Below, in pieces: positions 52,744 through 62,358 of a DNA stretch of 64,000 bases. The first letter of the stretch is position 1. Each line of letters begins with the position of its first letter. Below the pieces are notes generated by a model. It was given only the letters and a program-made list of their open reading frames with translations. It ran no database searches and was not told the origin of the DNA. Origin of the DNA: Epsilonproteobacteria bacterium UBA4036 (lineage in GTDB: Bacteria; Campylobacterota; Campylobacteria; Campylobacterales; Arcobacteraceae); assembly GCA_002382325.1 (NCBI GenBank), contig DGAG01000012.1, positions 124,001 to 188,000 on the forward strand, written 5' to 3'. A program made the translations under genes and the position numbers.

Positions 52744-55464
52744 CTAGTCAATAGAAACTTTCTCTTCAATTTGAATGAAGGTTTCAATAAAATCTCCGAC
52801 TTTTATGTCATTGAATTTTTCAAACATAATTCCACACTCATATCCATTGCCCACTTCTTTAACGTCATCTTTAAACCGTTTTAGTGAAGAGATTTTTCCT
52901 GTATACGTAACAACACCCTCTCGGATAATTCTTGCATGTCCACCTCGAATTACTTTTCCATCCGTTACCAAACATCCTGCAACCGTTCCAATTTTTGGTA
53001 CAACAAAGGTATCTCTTACTTCAGCTTGACCCGTATTTTCTTCTCGAATAACGGCACTCATCATACCACTTAAGGTTCCTTTGATGTCATCAATTAAGTC
53101 ATAAATGATTGAGTACGTGTTAATCGTAATACCATCGGCTTTTGCTTTTTGTTTAATCGCTCCCGTAGGTCGTACATTAAATCCTAAAATAATACAATTA
53201 TCACTCGCCCCTGCTAAAACTAAGTCAGACTCACTGATACCACCAACGGCAGCATGAATGACTTTAACTTTTACTTCTTCATTGGCAATTTGCTCCAAGG
53301 CACCTTTAATGGCTTCTAAAGAACCACCCACATCGGTTTTGATTATCACAGGAAGTTGTTTGATTTTTCCTTCTGCAATTAAGCCGCTCATCTCTTCAAG
53401 TGAAACTTTAGTTGAACGTGACAACTCTTTTGCTCGTGCATGTTCTGCTCGTGTTGTTGCAATATCTCTGGCTTCTTTATCGCTGTCTTGAACAACCATA
53501 AAAGACCCACTTGTTGGAACATCATTGAGCCCTAAAACATTTCCTGTTTCAGATAAGCCCAACTCTTTGACAGGTTTTCCCAAGTCATTGGTAATGGCTT
53601 TAACTCTTCCGTATGTTGTATCGCATACAATATTATCACCCACTCTTAATGTACCGTTTTGAACAATAACCGTAGCAACAGGACCTCTTCCTTTTTCTAA
53701 AGTGGCTTCTACAACTACCGATTTTGCTTTGGCTGTTGGGTCTGCTTTAAGCTCTAAAAGTTCTGCTTGAATCAATACATTCTCAAGTAATTCATCAATA
53801 CCCTCACCGGTTTTAGCCGATACTCCAATAAACTCAATATCTCCACCCCAATCAACAGGACTCATACCTTTTTCAGCCATTTGTGCTTTGACCATATCAA
53901 TGTTTGCCGCTTCTTTGTCGATTTTATTCATTGCAACAATAATAGGACAACCACTGGCTTTTGCATGGGAAATCACCTCTTCAGTTTGAGGCTTAACACC
54001 ATCATCAGCAGCAACAACAATGATAACAATATCCGTAACAGCAGCTCCACGTGAACGCATCGCACTAAATGCAGCGTGTCCTGGTGTATCCACGAACGTA
54101 ATTTTTTCTCCGTGTTGCTCAATGGTGTACGCAGAGATATGTTGAGTAATTCCACCTGCTTCACTGGCAGCGACTTTTGAACTTCGGATTTTATCCAATA
54201 AAGAGGTTTTACCGTGGTCAACATGCCCCATAATTGTTACAACAGGAGGTCGTGTTACAAAACTTGATTTGTCAATTTCATCGTGATAATCTTCCACATA
54301 ATTAACATCTTCTAAGGCATCTTTAACCGTTACTTCAATGCCAAATTCTTCTCCTAAAATCTCCAATTCATCTTGTTTTAAGAAGTCGTTTTTGGTTACT
54401 AACATTCCCAATCCAAAGAGAACAGTAATAACTTCTGCTGCACTTTTTCCACACGCTTCTGCAAACTCATACACTCGAATATCTTCGGGAATAGTCACTT
54501 CGGTAATTTCAACCGCTTCTTGTGTTCGAGCCACTCTTTTTTTACGTTTTCCTCTTTTTAATCCTTGAGGTCGATTTCCAAAAGCACTTGGCTTCGTTGT
54601 TTTAATAGATGCTGCCGTTTTTGATTTTTTCTCATCTTCTAAAATCTTAGGTTCATCAAAGTTATCCATATCCAATAAAACCACTTCTTCACCCAATAAA
54701 GAGTCATCACTGCTTGGGAAGTCATCACTGACATCTCGTGCAACTTCAATGACTTTTCCATGTTCATGTGCTTTAGGAGGAACTTTTTTCTTCTCTTTTT
54801 TTACTCTATTGAGTCGATTCTCTTCGGATTGATTCTCTTCATCGCTTGAAACATTACCTAAAATCTCACTCAATGATTTCATTTTCTTTTTGCCTGAAGC
54901 CGTTTCATTGCTGTTAAATTGATTAAACGAAGAAGTCACCTCTTTGATCTCTTCTTGCTCTTCTTTAGGTTGTTTCTTTTTAACAATCTTTAAGCCTCTT
55001 CGCTTAGGAATAATTCTTCCTGAATTATTGGTTTCATCCTCTTCATTGTTTGAAACATCAGAGGATACATCTTCAACTTTTTTTATTGCAGGTTTAGGGG
55101 TAGTTTTTGTAATCGCAACAGCCGATGGCTTTTTAGCATCCACTCGTTTTAAGGTTGTCTCTTTTTCTAATTCAACTTCTTTTTTTTGTTCTACTTTGAT
55201 TTCTCTGTTTTGAGGCGTTGTTTCAACAGCTTGTGGTTCTTCTTCTTTTTTTTCTTCAACCACTTTTTTTGCTTTTGGTTTCTTTACTAATTTATCGCTT
55301 GTTCCGCTGAGTAAATATTTTGCAATCTCTTCAGCATCTTCAAAAGAAACAGTACTTTGAGGTGATTTTAGCTCAATATTTAAATCTTTGGCTTTAGCTA
55401 TTACCTCGGTACTTGTAGAACCTGTTTCATCTGCGATTTCATAAACTCTTACACTATCTGACAT
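52744..55464 (-). CDS. infB: translation initiation factor IF-2
   Basis: 906 residues. N-terminal IF2-N domain (VYEIADETGSTSTEVIAKAK), a long lysine/glutamate-rich disordered region (about 60-320), a second IF2-N-like region, then the GTPase domain. G motifs are GHVDHGKT (413-420), DTPGHAAF and NKID, followed by the fMet-tRNA-binding C-terminal domains. It overlaps ylxR by 11 bases. The disordered region is typical for the group. Confidence 0.97.
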   Translation of the reverse strand: MSDSVRVYEIADETGSTSTEVIAKAKDLNIELKSPQSTVSFEDAEEIAKYLLSGTSDKLVKKPKAKKVVEEKKEEEPQAVETTPQNREIKVEQKKEVELEKETTLKRVDAKKPSAVAITKTTPKPAIKKVEDVSSDVSNNEEDETNNSGRIIPKRRGLKIVKKKQPKEEQEEIKEVTSSFNQFNSNETASGKKKMKSLSEILGNVSSDEENQSEENRLNRVKKEKKKVPPKAHEHGKVIEVARDVSDDFPSSDDSLLGEEVVLLDMDNFDEPKILEDEKKSKTAASIKTTKPSAFGNRPQGLKRGKRKKRVARTQEAVEITEVTIPEDIRVYEFAEACGKSAAEVITVLFGLGMLVTKNDFLKQDELEILGEEFGIEVTVKDALEDVNYVEDYHDEIDKSSFVTRPPVVTIMGHVDHGKTSLLDKIRSSKVAASEAGGITQHISAYTIEQHGEKITFVDTPGHAAFSAMRSRGAAVTDIVIIVVAADDGVKPQTEEVISHAKASGCPIIVAMNKIDKEAANIDMVKAQMAEKGMSPVDWGGDIEFIGVSAKTGEGIDELLENVLIQAELLELKADPTAKAKSVVVEATLEKGRGPVATVIVQNGTLRVGDNIVCDTTYGRVKAITNDLGKPVKELGLSETGNVLGLNDVPTSGSFMVVQDSDKEARDIATTRAEHARAKELSRSTKVSLEEMSGLIAEGKIKQLPVIIKTDVGGSLEAIKGALEQIANEEVKVKVIHAAVGGISESDLVLAGASDNCIILGFNVRPTGAIKQKAKADGITINTYSIIYDLIDDIKGTLSGMMSAVIREENTGQAEVRDTFVVPKIGTVAGCLVTDGKVIRGGHARIIREGVVTYTGKISSLKRFKDDVKEVGNGYECGIMFEKFNDIKVGDFIETFIQIEEKVSID

Positions 55465-55726
55465 GTGTTAATATCTCCTTAAGTTGAATGATGTACTCAT
55501 CTTTGTTTTTACAAACTCTAAAAAGGGTTTGTTCAAGTTTTTTTTTGTTTTTATTTTCAGTCAATGCATTGTTTATGCACTCGTTACAAATATAAAAACT
55601 TCTACCATAGTTTCGAAATGGCACAAGTTTTTTATTTTCATCACATTGCAACCTTAACAGTTGTTTTTGAGAAATTTTGCTTCTGCATACCACACACATT
55701 CGTAAAGGTTTTTCTAAACAAGCCAA
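55454..55726 (-). CDS. ylxR: YlxR-family (DUF448) RNA-binding protein
   Basis: 90 residues. CVVCRSK and YICNECI give the paired cysteines; LLRLQCDE and GRSFYIC are the conserved core. YlxR is commonly found between nusA and infB and is thought to bind RNA. It opens with TTG at 55726. A TATAAT box on the minus strand (55728-55733) lies immediately upstream, so either transcripts from thrB supply the leader or the ATG at codon 10 is used. Homologues usually have several residues before CVVC, favouring the TTG. Confidence 0.87.
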   Translation of the reverse strand: MACLEKPLRMCVVCRSKISQKQLLRLQCDENKKLVPFRNYGRSFYICNECINNALTENKNKKKLEQTLFRVCKNKDEYIIQLKEILTHVR

Positions 55727-55757
55727 TATTATACCTACTGTTTACTTAAATTTGTTA

Positions 55758-56639
55758 CTAATACTCTATTTTAACGCCATAGTTGTCAAATGGCGTGGTA
55801 AAAACTTTAAAATGAGGAAACTTCTCTTTTAAGATGGTTTCAAGTTTTTTTGCCTCTTGTTTATAAGAAACACTAAATAGCGTTGAGCCTGAACCAGACA
55901 AAGTACTCATTAACGCACCATTGCGTAACGCTGTTTTTTGTACTTCAAATAATTCAGGCATCTGTTTCATTCTGTAATATTGGTGAAATCGGTCTTGTGA
56001 AGCCGTTTTAAGCATTTCCCAATTTTCACTTAAAAAAGCAGCTGTCAATAAAGAGGAGTGAGAAAGATTAAAAATGGCATCTTCTTTTGAATATTTATAC
56101 GGCAATGTTTTGCGTGAAAGTTGTGTTGAAATAGGTCGATTAGGGATAACTACAACTGCCACTAAATGCTTAGGAATCTCTTTTTTGATAAATTGCACTT
56201 CATTGTCTTGTACTGTTGCAACGGTGAATCCACCCATAACAGCAGGGGTAATATTATCAGGATGGCTCTCATACGCCAATGCCAAATTCAACAATTTTTC
56301 TTTGCTTAAAGCAATGCCTTCAATGGCATAAGCAGAAGCAATTGCACTGACAATCACAGCAGAGGAAGAACCTAATCCACGAGAAAGAGGAATTTCATTG
56401 ATAAACTCAAATCTAAAAAAACGTTTTTTTGTACTTAAATTATTGTAAAAATCATTGAAAATGGACAAAAACATATTGTTGTCTTTTAAGACAGGATTAT
56501 TGGCACCTTCTCCTTTTAAGGAGACACTATGAAATTTTGAAGGCTTTATAAGCACTTGATTTTTAATGCCTACCGCAATACCCAAGGTATCAAATCCTGG
56601 TCCTAAATTTGCACTGGTCGCTGGTACTGTAACTTTCAC
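55758..56639 (-). CDS. thrB: homoserine kinase
   Basis: 293 residues, GHMP-kinase family. VPATSANLGPGFDTLGIAV at the N-terminus, PLSRGLGSSSAVIVSAI (ATP loop) and the C-terminal STLSGSGSTLFS. Makes O-phosphohomoserine for ThrC, whose gene is at 7923-9401. It is in the lpxC-tsaB-thrB-ylxR-infB order known from Campylobacter, 31 bases upstream of ylxR. Confidence 0.95.
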   Translation of the reverse strand: MKVTVPATSANLGPGFDTLGIAVGIKNQVLIKPSKFHSVSLKGEGANNPVLKDNNMFLSIFNDFYNNLSTKKRFFRFEFINEIPLSRGLGSSSAVIVSAIASAYAIEGIALSKEKLLNLALAYESHPDNITPAVMGGFTVATVQDNEVQFIKKEIPKHLVAVVVIPNRPISTQLSRKTLPYKYSKEDAIFNLSHSSLLTAAFLSENWEMLKTASQDRFHQYYRMKQMPELFEVQKTALRNGALMSTLSGSGSTLFSVSYKQEAKKLETILKEKFPHFKVFTTPFDNYGVKIEY

Positions 56640-56653
56640 TTCTTTTTTTCCTT

Positions 56654-57103
56654 TTAAACGGCGGGTAAATTGTATTGAGGTAAATTGTTGGTTGAAAAAA
56701 TGGTCTCATCTAAGTGTAGGGGTAACATAAAATTTTCTATTTTTTCATCCTCATGTATAAACTCTAAGTTTATTTCACCATTGTTGTATATAAAATATTT
56801 CTTACCCAATGCTTTAATAGGAGAATTTTGATTAAAATTAAATCCATTGCTTGCATACAAGGGTATCTTTTTTGCGATACTTAAGGTTTTTAAAAACACA
56901 TACGCCACTTTAATTGCCATATAACTGCCAGGGGCATTGACATAAAAAAGTCTTTTCATTGCATATTGTTCCGATATCTTGGAAAATATTTTCGGTATTA
57001 TATCAGAGGATTTGCCATCTTGCGTAAAAGTTTGGATTAATTTTTTATCTTCATACACTCCAATTAATATTGGATTGGCAATGCTGATAACTAAAATATC
57101 CAT
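56654..57103 (-). CDS. tsaB: TsaB-like tRNA threonylcarbamoyladenosine biosynthesis protein
   Basis: 149 residues, shorter than TsaB of enterobacteria (about 230) because the C-terminal lobe is reduced. The ASKHA-fold start MDILVISIANPILIGVYED and NAPGSYMAIKVAYVFLKTL, equivalent to the GPGSFTGLR stretch, identify it. It should hold TsaD in the t6A37 complex. The reduction is common in this phylum, to my knowledge. Gaps of 9 and 14 bases to lpxC and thrB. Confidence 0.8.
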   Translation of the reverse strand: MDILVISIANPILIGVYEDKKLIQTFTQDGKSSDIIPKIFSKISEQYAMKRLFYVNAPGSYMAIKVAYVFLKTLSIAKKIPLYASNGFNFNQNSPIKALGKKYFIYNNGEINLEFIHEDEKIENFMLPLHLDETIFSTNNLPQYNLPAV

Positions 57104-57112
57104 ACGACAACT

Positions 57113-58015
57113 TTACTTTGCTTGTGCATAGGCTACTTCAAAGACTCTGCTCTCTTCTTCTGCCCGATCCAAATCAACAATCTCATAATTTTCTTCACTT
57201 TCAAAAAGTTTTTTAGTCAACAGATGATTTAAATGATGGCTTCCCGCATGAGCGTTATACTCTCCAATGAGCGTATATCCTAACAGTGCCATATCACCAA
57301 TGGCATCCAAAATTTTATGACGAACAAATTCATTTTCATACCGTAGCCCTTCGGGATTGAGAATTTTATTGTCGTCTAAAACAATCGCGTTTTCTAAACT
57401 TCCGCCTTGAGCTAAACCAATACTTCTTAAATATTGAACTTCATGTAAAAAGCCAAATGTTCTTGCACGCGAGATATTCTCTTTGTATTGAGATATTGAG
57501 TAATCAAAACGATACTCTTGTTCTCCAATGACAGGATGGTCAAAATTGATTGAAAAATCATACACAATATGCAAAGAGGGTTTTAAACTCACTTTTTTAC
57601 CCTCATTGGTTGTAACTTCAATGGCTTTTTTGACTTTAATCGCTTTTTTCGAGGCCTCTTGTTCTTCAATACCGGCTTCATCAATGAGTAAACAATACCC
57701 ACTGCTGCTTCCGTCTAATACGGGGACTTCATCATTGTCTAAAATAACTCTTAAGTTATCAATGCCATACGCATACACCGCCGAAAGCAAATGCTCAATG
57801 GTTGAAATAATGACACCGTCTTTTCCAATCACTGTTGCCATTTTTGTATCAACCACATTTTCTATTTTTAAAGGAATGGTTACTCCCTCATCTTTACGAT
57901 AAAACACGATGCCCATATTGGCTTCTAAAGGCTCAAGTTTCATGGTTACTGGCACGCCTTTATGCAATCCAATTCCCACGATTTCAATTGATTTTTTTAT
58001 TGTTCTTTGTTTCAT
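57113..58015 (-). CDS. lpxC: UDP-3-O-acyl-N-acetylglucosamine deacetylase LpxC
   Basis: 300 residues. Commits the cell to lipid A synthesis. Zinc-binding histidine in TIEHLLSAVYA and the motif HKILDAIGDMALLG, with catalytic histidine in NAHAGSHHLNH. The N-terminal TIKKSIEIVGIGLHKG is typical. It overlaps the M23 peptidase gene by 4 bases. Shows that the cell has a Gram-negative outer membrane. Confidence 0.96.
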   Translation of the reverse strand: MKQRTIKKSIEIVGIGLHKGVPVTMKLEPLEANMGIVFYRKDEGVTIPLKIENVVDTKMATVIGKDGVIISTIEHLLSAVYAYGIDNLRVILDNDEVPVLDGSSSGYCLLIDEAGIEEQEASKKAIKVKKAIEVTTNEGKKVSLKPSLHIVYDFSINFDHPVIGEQEYRFDYSISQYKENISRARTFGFLHEVQYLRSIGLAQGGSLENAIVLDDNKILNPEGLRYENEFVRHKILDAIGDMALLGYTLIGEYNAHAGSHHLNHLLTKKLFESEENYEIVDLDRAEEESRVFEVAYAQAK

Positions 58016-59385
58016 TTGCTGTCAATTGCCTTTTTTGCTTCATCCAAAATATCCGTGATTCGCGTTTTGATCCAATTTTTGTCCATCCACTCTAAAGGAT
58101 TGACTTCAATGCCTTGAACTAAAACGCCAAAGTGTAAATGATCCCCTAAAACAGCTCCACTTGTACCTGTACTGGCAATAATTTGTCCGTCTTTGACTTC
58201 ATCAGCAATATTGACTTTGGTACTGCTGGTATGTCCATAAAGTGTTCCTAAGCCCATTTTATGGTCGATAATAAGAGTGTTTCCATAAATCCCAATATAT
58301 TTATTGGCAATAACTCGTCCTTTGTTGGTTGTTTTAATGGCAGCTTGTTTAATACTTGCCCAATCCACACCCAAATGCCAAGCTTCATCAATTTTTTCCC
58401 CGTTAAAATAGTAGTGCCGTCTCTCCGCAAAACCGGCTGCTGTTCTTGAACCATCCAAACGTAAAAAAGGTTTAATGTCAAACGAGGTAATAGCACTTCT
58501 GTCCATATACTTTCGCATATCTTCTTTAATAGTTTTCACATTCTCTTGTCGTAGCAGTTTATTTGAGGCAATAAAAATATCCACTAAATCATCGGGAACT
58601 TGCATAAAACTTTGCTCTAACACAGAAGCACTGACATTTTTAATAAACTGTTCACTGATATTAATTTTATCGATTTTAGTATTTAAAGGTCGAATATACA
58701 AAGGAATTTTAGTTTTGGTCATATTACCTGCTTTATCCGTTGCGACAAGTGAAACTTGCTCAAAATTCTCGATTTCAACGTCCCAAGCAATTAAAGAGAC
58801 ATAATAATTGTCTTTATAAAAAGGGGTTAACGCAAAAATCTCTTCATCGTTATTAAAACTGATATAAGCGCTTTCTAAATTATCATCAAGCACTTGTACC
58901 ACAGTAACTGCACTTCCCCCTCTTCGTATGGCCAAAGAGTTTGCCACCACATTGGCAGTGGGTTTTTTTGTATCAATTTTCATATCAAAACTGACATTGG
59001 CTTCATTGCCTTCTAAAAAATTCCACTTACTGCTGTCAACAGCAGTAACAACAATTTCTATCTCTTTACTTTTAAAAAACAGATCCAAAGCAGGTGGCGC
59101 TAAATTTAAACTCAACTCTTTTAAAGGGGTTGCCAATACTTCTGTTTTCAAAACTTTTTCATTGACTCCGTCTTTGAAAACCACTTTATAATATTTTACA
59201 CCACTTTCATCTTTCAAATCTATTTTTAACTCATCTTTTAAATTCCAATAGGTTTTATTGTTTATTGTAATATGGGGTGGATTTTTTTCAAATAAGGGAG
59301 AAAAATAGATATACCCACCCAAAGCACCTAAACCAACAATTAACACCGTGACGACTATTTGTAAAACATTACTCTTTTTTTTCAT
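58012..59385 (-). CDS. M23-family peptidoglycan metallopeptidase
   Basis: 457 residues. One N-terminal membrane anchor (about 8-28), beta-sandwich repeats in the middle, and a C-terminal M23 domain (about 330-440). Zinc and catalytic residues: HLGVD, YGNTLIIDH and DHLHFGV. Expected to cut peptide cross-links in the periplasm and so affect cell shape. Its position upstream of lpxC matches the Campylobacter order. Which bond it cuts cannot be read from the sequence. Overlaps the DHH gene by 17 bases. Confidence 0.9.
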   Translation of the reverse strand: MKKKSNVLQIVVTVLIVGLGALGGYIYFSPLFEKNPPHITINNKTYWNLKDELKIDLKDESGVKYYKVVFKDGVNEKVLKTEVLATPLKELSLNLAPPALDLFFKSKEIEIVVTAVDSSKWNFLEGNEANVSFDMKIDTKKPTANVVANSLAIRRGGSAVTVVQVLDDNLESAYISFNNDEEIFALTPFYKDNYYVSLIAWDVEIENFEQVSLVATDKAGNMTKTKIPLYIRPLNTKIDKINISEQFIKNVSASVLEQSFMQVPDDLVDIFIASNKLLRQENVKTIKEDMRKYMDRSAITSFDIKPFLRLDGSRTAAGFAERRHYYFNGEKIDEAWHLGVDWASIKQAAIKTTNKGRVIANKYIGIYGNTLIIDHKMGLGTLYGHTSSTKVNIADEVKDGQIIASTGTSGAVLGDHLHFGVLVQGIEVNPLEWMDKNWIKTRITDILDEAKKAIDSK

Positions 59386-60361
59386 TCTCTAAAATTTCCT
59401 TTAATACTAACTCTTTTGCTTGAAACACATCATCACACACAATGGAACATCCTGCCGCATTTACATGCCCACCGCCACCAAAAATAGAGGCTGTTTTAGA
59501 TACATCAATATTCTCTTTGGAACGAAAGGAAACCCGTACTTTTCCATTTGAAACTCTAAAATAGATGGCAATTTTAACCACACTGATATTTAAAACCATA
59601 TTCAGTGCCACTTCTGTGTCCAATAAATTGGCACCTGTTTGTTTAAACCATTGGGGAAGCGCATAAATTGTTGCCACTTCTCCCTCTTTATATAACTCCA
59701 AACTCTCAAATATTTTAGGCAAAATTCGATATTTTGCCAAAGAATCTCTGCGAATCAATTTATCGGCAATATGCGCTGGATGTGCCCCACATTTAACCAA
59801 AAAATTGATTTTGTCGTAGGTAAACTCATCGCAACGATTCACCGTAAACGCTAAGGAATCATCGTAAATACCCACATACAAAGCCGTTGCTGTATTTTTG
59901 GTAATGTATAATCCATTAAACTTAAAAAAATCATAAATGACTTCAGAGGTGGATGACTTATAATAATCAACAATGTTGATTGTACCAAAATTGTCATTAG
60001 ACTTATGATGGTCAATATTAATTACGGGAATATTATCGGGAATTTCAAATCCCAAACGTGAAACCGTACCACAATCCACAGAAATAATTAAGTCGTAAAA
60101 TTTGGGAAAAACATCGATGATTTTTGAAAACCCATTAATAAAATCCAAACTCGAAGGCAAATCTTTTCCCACATTAAACACTTTATGTTTAATTTTATTT
60201 TCACTAAAATAGTTTGATAACGCTAAAGCAGAAGCAATCGTATCTGCATCGGGATTTACATGCGTAACAATTAATATATAACGACTCTTTTCGATGAGCT
60301 TTAATGCCTCTTCAAGTGAAGCCGTATCAAGTTTGTTATTCAGTATAAAATCTTTATGCAA
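59369..60361 (-). CDS. DHH-family phosphoesterase (NrnA-like)
   Basis: 330 residues. DHH motifs: THVNPDADTIAS, SVDCGT, INIDHHKSNDNFG, and a C-terminal DHHA1 domain with FGGGGHVNAAG. Fits NrnA-type oligoribonuclease/pAp phosphatase that clears 2-5-nt RNAs. No recJ-type extra domain. An alternative is a cyclic-dinucleotide phosphodiesterase, but GdpP-type membrane domains are absent. 32 bases after nadC. Confidence 0.88.
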   Translation of the reverse strand: MHKDFILNNKLDTASLEEALKLIEKSRYILIVTHVNPDADTIASALALSNYFSENKIKHKVFNVGKDLPSSLDFINGFSKIIDVFPKFYDLIISVDCGTVSRLGFEIPDNIPVINIDHHKSNDNFGTINIVDYYKSSTSEVIYDFFKFNGLYITKNTATALYVGIYDDSLAFTVNRCDEFTYDKINFLVKCGAHPAHIADKLIRRDSLAKYRILPKIFESLELYKEGEVATIYALPQWFKQTGANLLDTEVALNMVLNISVVKIAIYFRVSNGKVRVSFRSKENIDVSKTASIFGGGGHVNAAGCSIVCDDVFQAKELVLKEILENEKKE

Positions 60362-60393
60362 CGCTTTCCTTTATTATGGTTAATTGCCTATTT

Positions 60394-61215
60394 TTAGTCA
60401 AACTTCATCGAGAAATCAAGCCATGTGGCTTGGTGAATGATACTTCCACTGCTGATGGCATCCACTTTAGTTTCAGCATACATTCTTATGGTCTCCAAAG
60501 AGATATTTCCACTGGCTTCCAATAAAATATGCGGATACGCTGCATTTCTAAAATCGACCACTTTTTTGATTTGTTCAGGTGTCATATTATCACACATGAT
60601 AATATCTGCTCCTGCGTCCATGGCTTCTTGAACTTGCTCAAAAGTTTCACATTCGATTTCAATTTTGGTTACCCAAGAGATTCTTTTTCGTGCTTTTTGA
60701 ACAAATTCTTTAAGATTTTCAATGGTTCTTAAGTGCGTATCTTTCAACATCAAACAATCATCCAATCCCAATCGATGATTAATTGCGCCTCCTACTCTTG
60801 AAGCATATTTCTCAAAATCTCGAAGTTGGGGTCGAGTTTTTCTTGTATCCAGTAAAACCACGCCTGTGCCTTCAATAAGTTTAGCATACTTATTTGCCAT
60901 AGTCGCAATCCCACTGGCATGTTGTAAAAGGTTTAAAAAGGTTCGTTCGCTTGAAAGTAAAACAGACGCTTTTCCTTCAAGTTTAGCTAAAACATCCCCT
61001 TTTTTAATCTCATCGCCATCAAATTTTAAAAATTTACACTCAAACTTTTCTGTTCGTGCCAGTACATTGGCATATTTGACTCCAGCAAAAATACCATCAG
61101 CTTTGGCAATTACTCTGGCTTTAAAACGCCCCTTAGGTGCAATATCAAAAAACAAATCCCCTCGTCCATTATCTTCAATAACGGCATTTTTAACAAATTT
61201 ACGTATATTTATCAT
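60394..61215 (-). CDS. nadC: nicotinate-nucleotide pyrophosphorylase
   Basis: 273 residues. Converts quinolinate and PRPP to nicotinate mononucleotide. LLDTRKTRPQLRDFEKYA and VGGAINHRLGLDDCLMLKD are the phosphate-binding and substrate stretches; EIECETFEQVQEA, IIMCDNMTP and LEASGNISLETI complete the barrel. Overlaps nadA by 4 bases. NadB is not in the window. Confidence 0.96.
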   Translation of the reverse strand: MINIRKFVKNAVIEDNGRGDLFFDIAPKGRFKARVIAKADGIFAGVKYANVLARTEKFECKFLKFDGDEIKKGDVLAKLEGKASVLLSSERTFLNLLQHASGIATMANKYAKLIEGTGVVLLDTRKTRPQLRDFEKYASRVGGAINHRLGLDDCLMLKDTHLRTIENLKEFVQKARKRISWVTKIEIECETFEQVQEAMDAGADIIMCDNMTPEQIKKVVDFRNAAYPHILLEASGNISLETIRMYAETKVDAISSGSIIHQATWLDFSMKFD

Positions 61216-62204
61216 ATCTCAAACATCCTTTGAAGAGCAATTTTTGCCCATTTTACTACCGTTTCATCGACAAGTATCTCATTTTCATATGGGGCTTCTT
61301 GACCGTTTTGAATTTGCTTTAATGTGTTGTATACATCTTGCAATGTGGTTTCATTCATGGTAGGGCACTCTGGTTTGGTTGAGCTTAAAATATAGGTATT
61401 TTTTTCTCTTAACCGATTCACCATATTGTACTCCGTACCCACTGCCACTTTTTGCTCAAGTGGCAGATTTTTAATGTATTGAATTAATTGAGACGTGGAA
61501 CCCACAAAATCAGCAGCATCACACACACTCACATCACATTCTGGGTGTACCGCAATTAAAATATCGGGGTATTTATTACGGTAAAACTCAATATCTTCAA
61601 CACTAAAAAGTTGATGAACTGAACAAAATCCGTTATAACAAATAATATCGGCTTCATTGATGTTACTTCCATCTCCAATAACGCTCGATTTTAGTTTCAA
61701 ACTTTTTGCAAAGTTTTGTCCCAAACATCGGTCAGGAACAAAAAAGATTTTTTTGCCGCTTTCAAGTCCTTTTTGAATGATTTTGTACGCATTGGAACTG
61801 GTACATACCATTCCACCCATTTCTCCCACACGTGCTTTTACGGCTGCACTTGAATTGATGTACGTAATAGGCAATAAATCTTCATTTCTTATGCCCATAT
61901 CGTTGAGTTTTTTTAAACTCTCATCAAAATAATCCACATCTATCATTCGAGCCATAGCACAACAGGCGATTTTAGGCATCAAGACTCTTTTTTGAGGGCT
62001 TAAGACTTTAACACTCTCTCCCATAAATCCTACACCGCAAAAAAGAATATATTTGCTTTGTGTATTCATCGCTTTTTTGGCCAATTCCAAAGAATCGCCC
62101 GTCACATCAGCAAGTTCAAATACTTCATCACGTTGATAAAAATGAGCAACAATTGTGACGTCAAGTTCTTGCTTTAATTTGAGGATTTCTTCTTTTAAAT
62201 TCAA
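61212..62204 (-). CDS. nadA: quinolinate synthase
   Basis: 330 residues. Makes quinolinate from iminoaspartate and dihydroxyacetone phosphate. A [4Fe-4S] enzyme, with cluster cysteines probably in GMVCTSSNAY, HPECDVSVCDAAD and TKPECPTMNE. VAHFYQRDEVFELAD at the N-terminus is the substrate-binding motif. First gene of the 12-gene minus-strand run; divergent from plsY. Confidence 0.96.
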   Translation of the reverse strand: MNLKEEILKLKQELDVTIVAHFYQRDEVFELADVTGDSLELAKKAMNTQSKYILFCGVGFMGESVKVLSPQKRVLMPKIACCAMARMIDVDYFDESLKKLNDMGIRNEDLLPITYINSSAAVKARVGEMGGMVCTSSNAYKIIQKGLESGKKIFFVPDRCLGQNFAKSLKLKSSVIGDGSNINEADIICYNGFCSVHQLFSVEDIEFYRNKYPDILIAVHPECDVSVCDAADFVGSTSQLIQYIKNLPLEQKVAVGTEYNMVNRLREKNTYILSSTKPECPTMNETTLQDVYNTLKQIQNGQEAPYENEILVDETVVKWAKIALQRMFEI

Positions 62205-62250
62205 AATAAACCTTTGTATTTGATAAATCGGAATATAACAAAATTTTAGT

Positions 62251-62256
62251 TATAAT
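62251..62256 (+). promoter_or_regulatory. plsY promoter -10
   Basis: TATAAT in TTTTAGTTATAATCCAT, about 100 bases before the plsY start, leaving a leader that carries the stem at 62275-62332. Confidence 0.6.
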
Positions 62257-62274
62257 CCATTTAAACGAAAAAGG

Positions 62275-62332
62275 CACCCTTAAAAATTAAAACCTACGTA
62301 AAAAGTAGAAAGTGATTCAATTTTTAATGGTG
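62275..62332 (+). promoter_or_regulatory. structured 5' leader of plsY
   Basis: Arms 62275-62288 and 62319-62332 pair over about 13 of 14 bases (CACC then TTAAAAATT, one mismatch), enclosing a small CTAC/GTAG hairpin. Located between the promoter and the ribosome-binding site of plsY. No known riboswitch or leader-peptide class recognised. Confidence 0.4.
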
Positions 62333-62358
62333 TCTATACTAACACGCAAAGGTCATTG

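Noticed and set aside
62275..62332. Signal recognition particle RNA or a known riboswitch before plsY
   Set aside because: The conserved SRP apical loop sequence is absent and the stem is too AT-rich; no known riboswitch core is visible.
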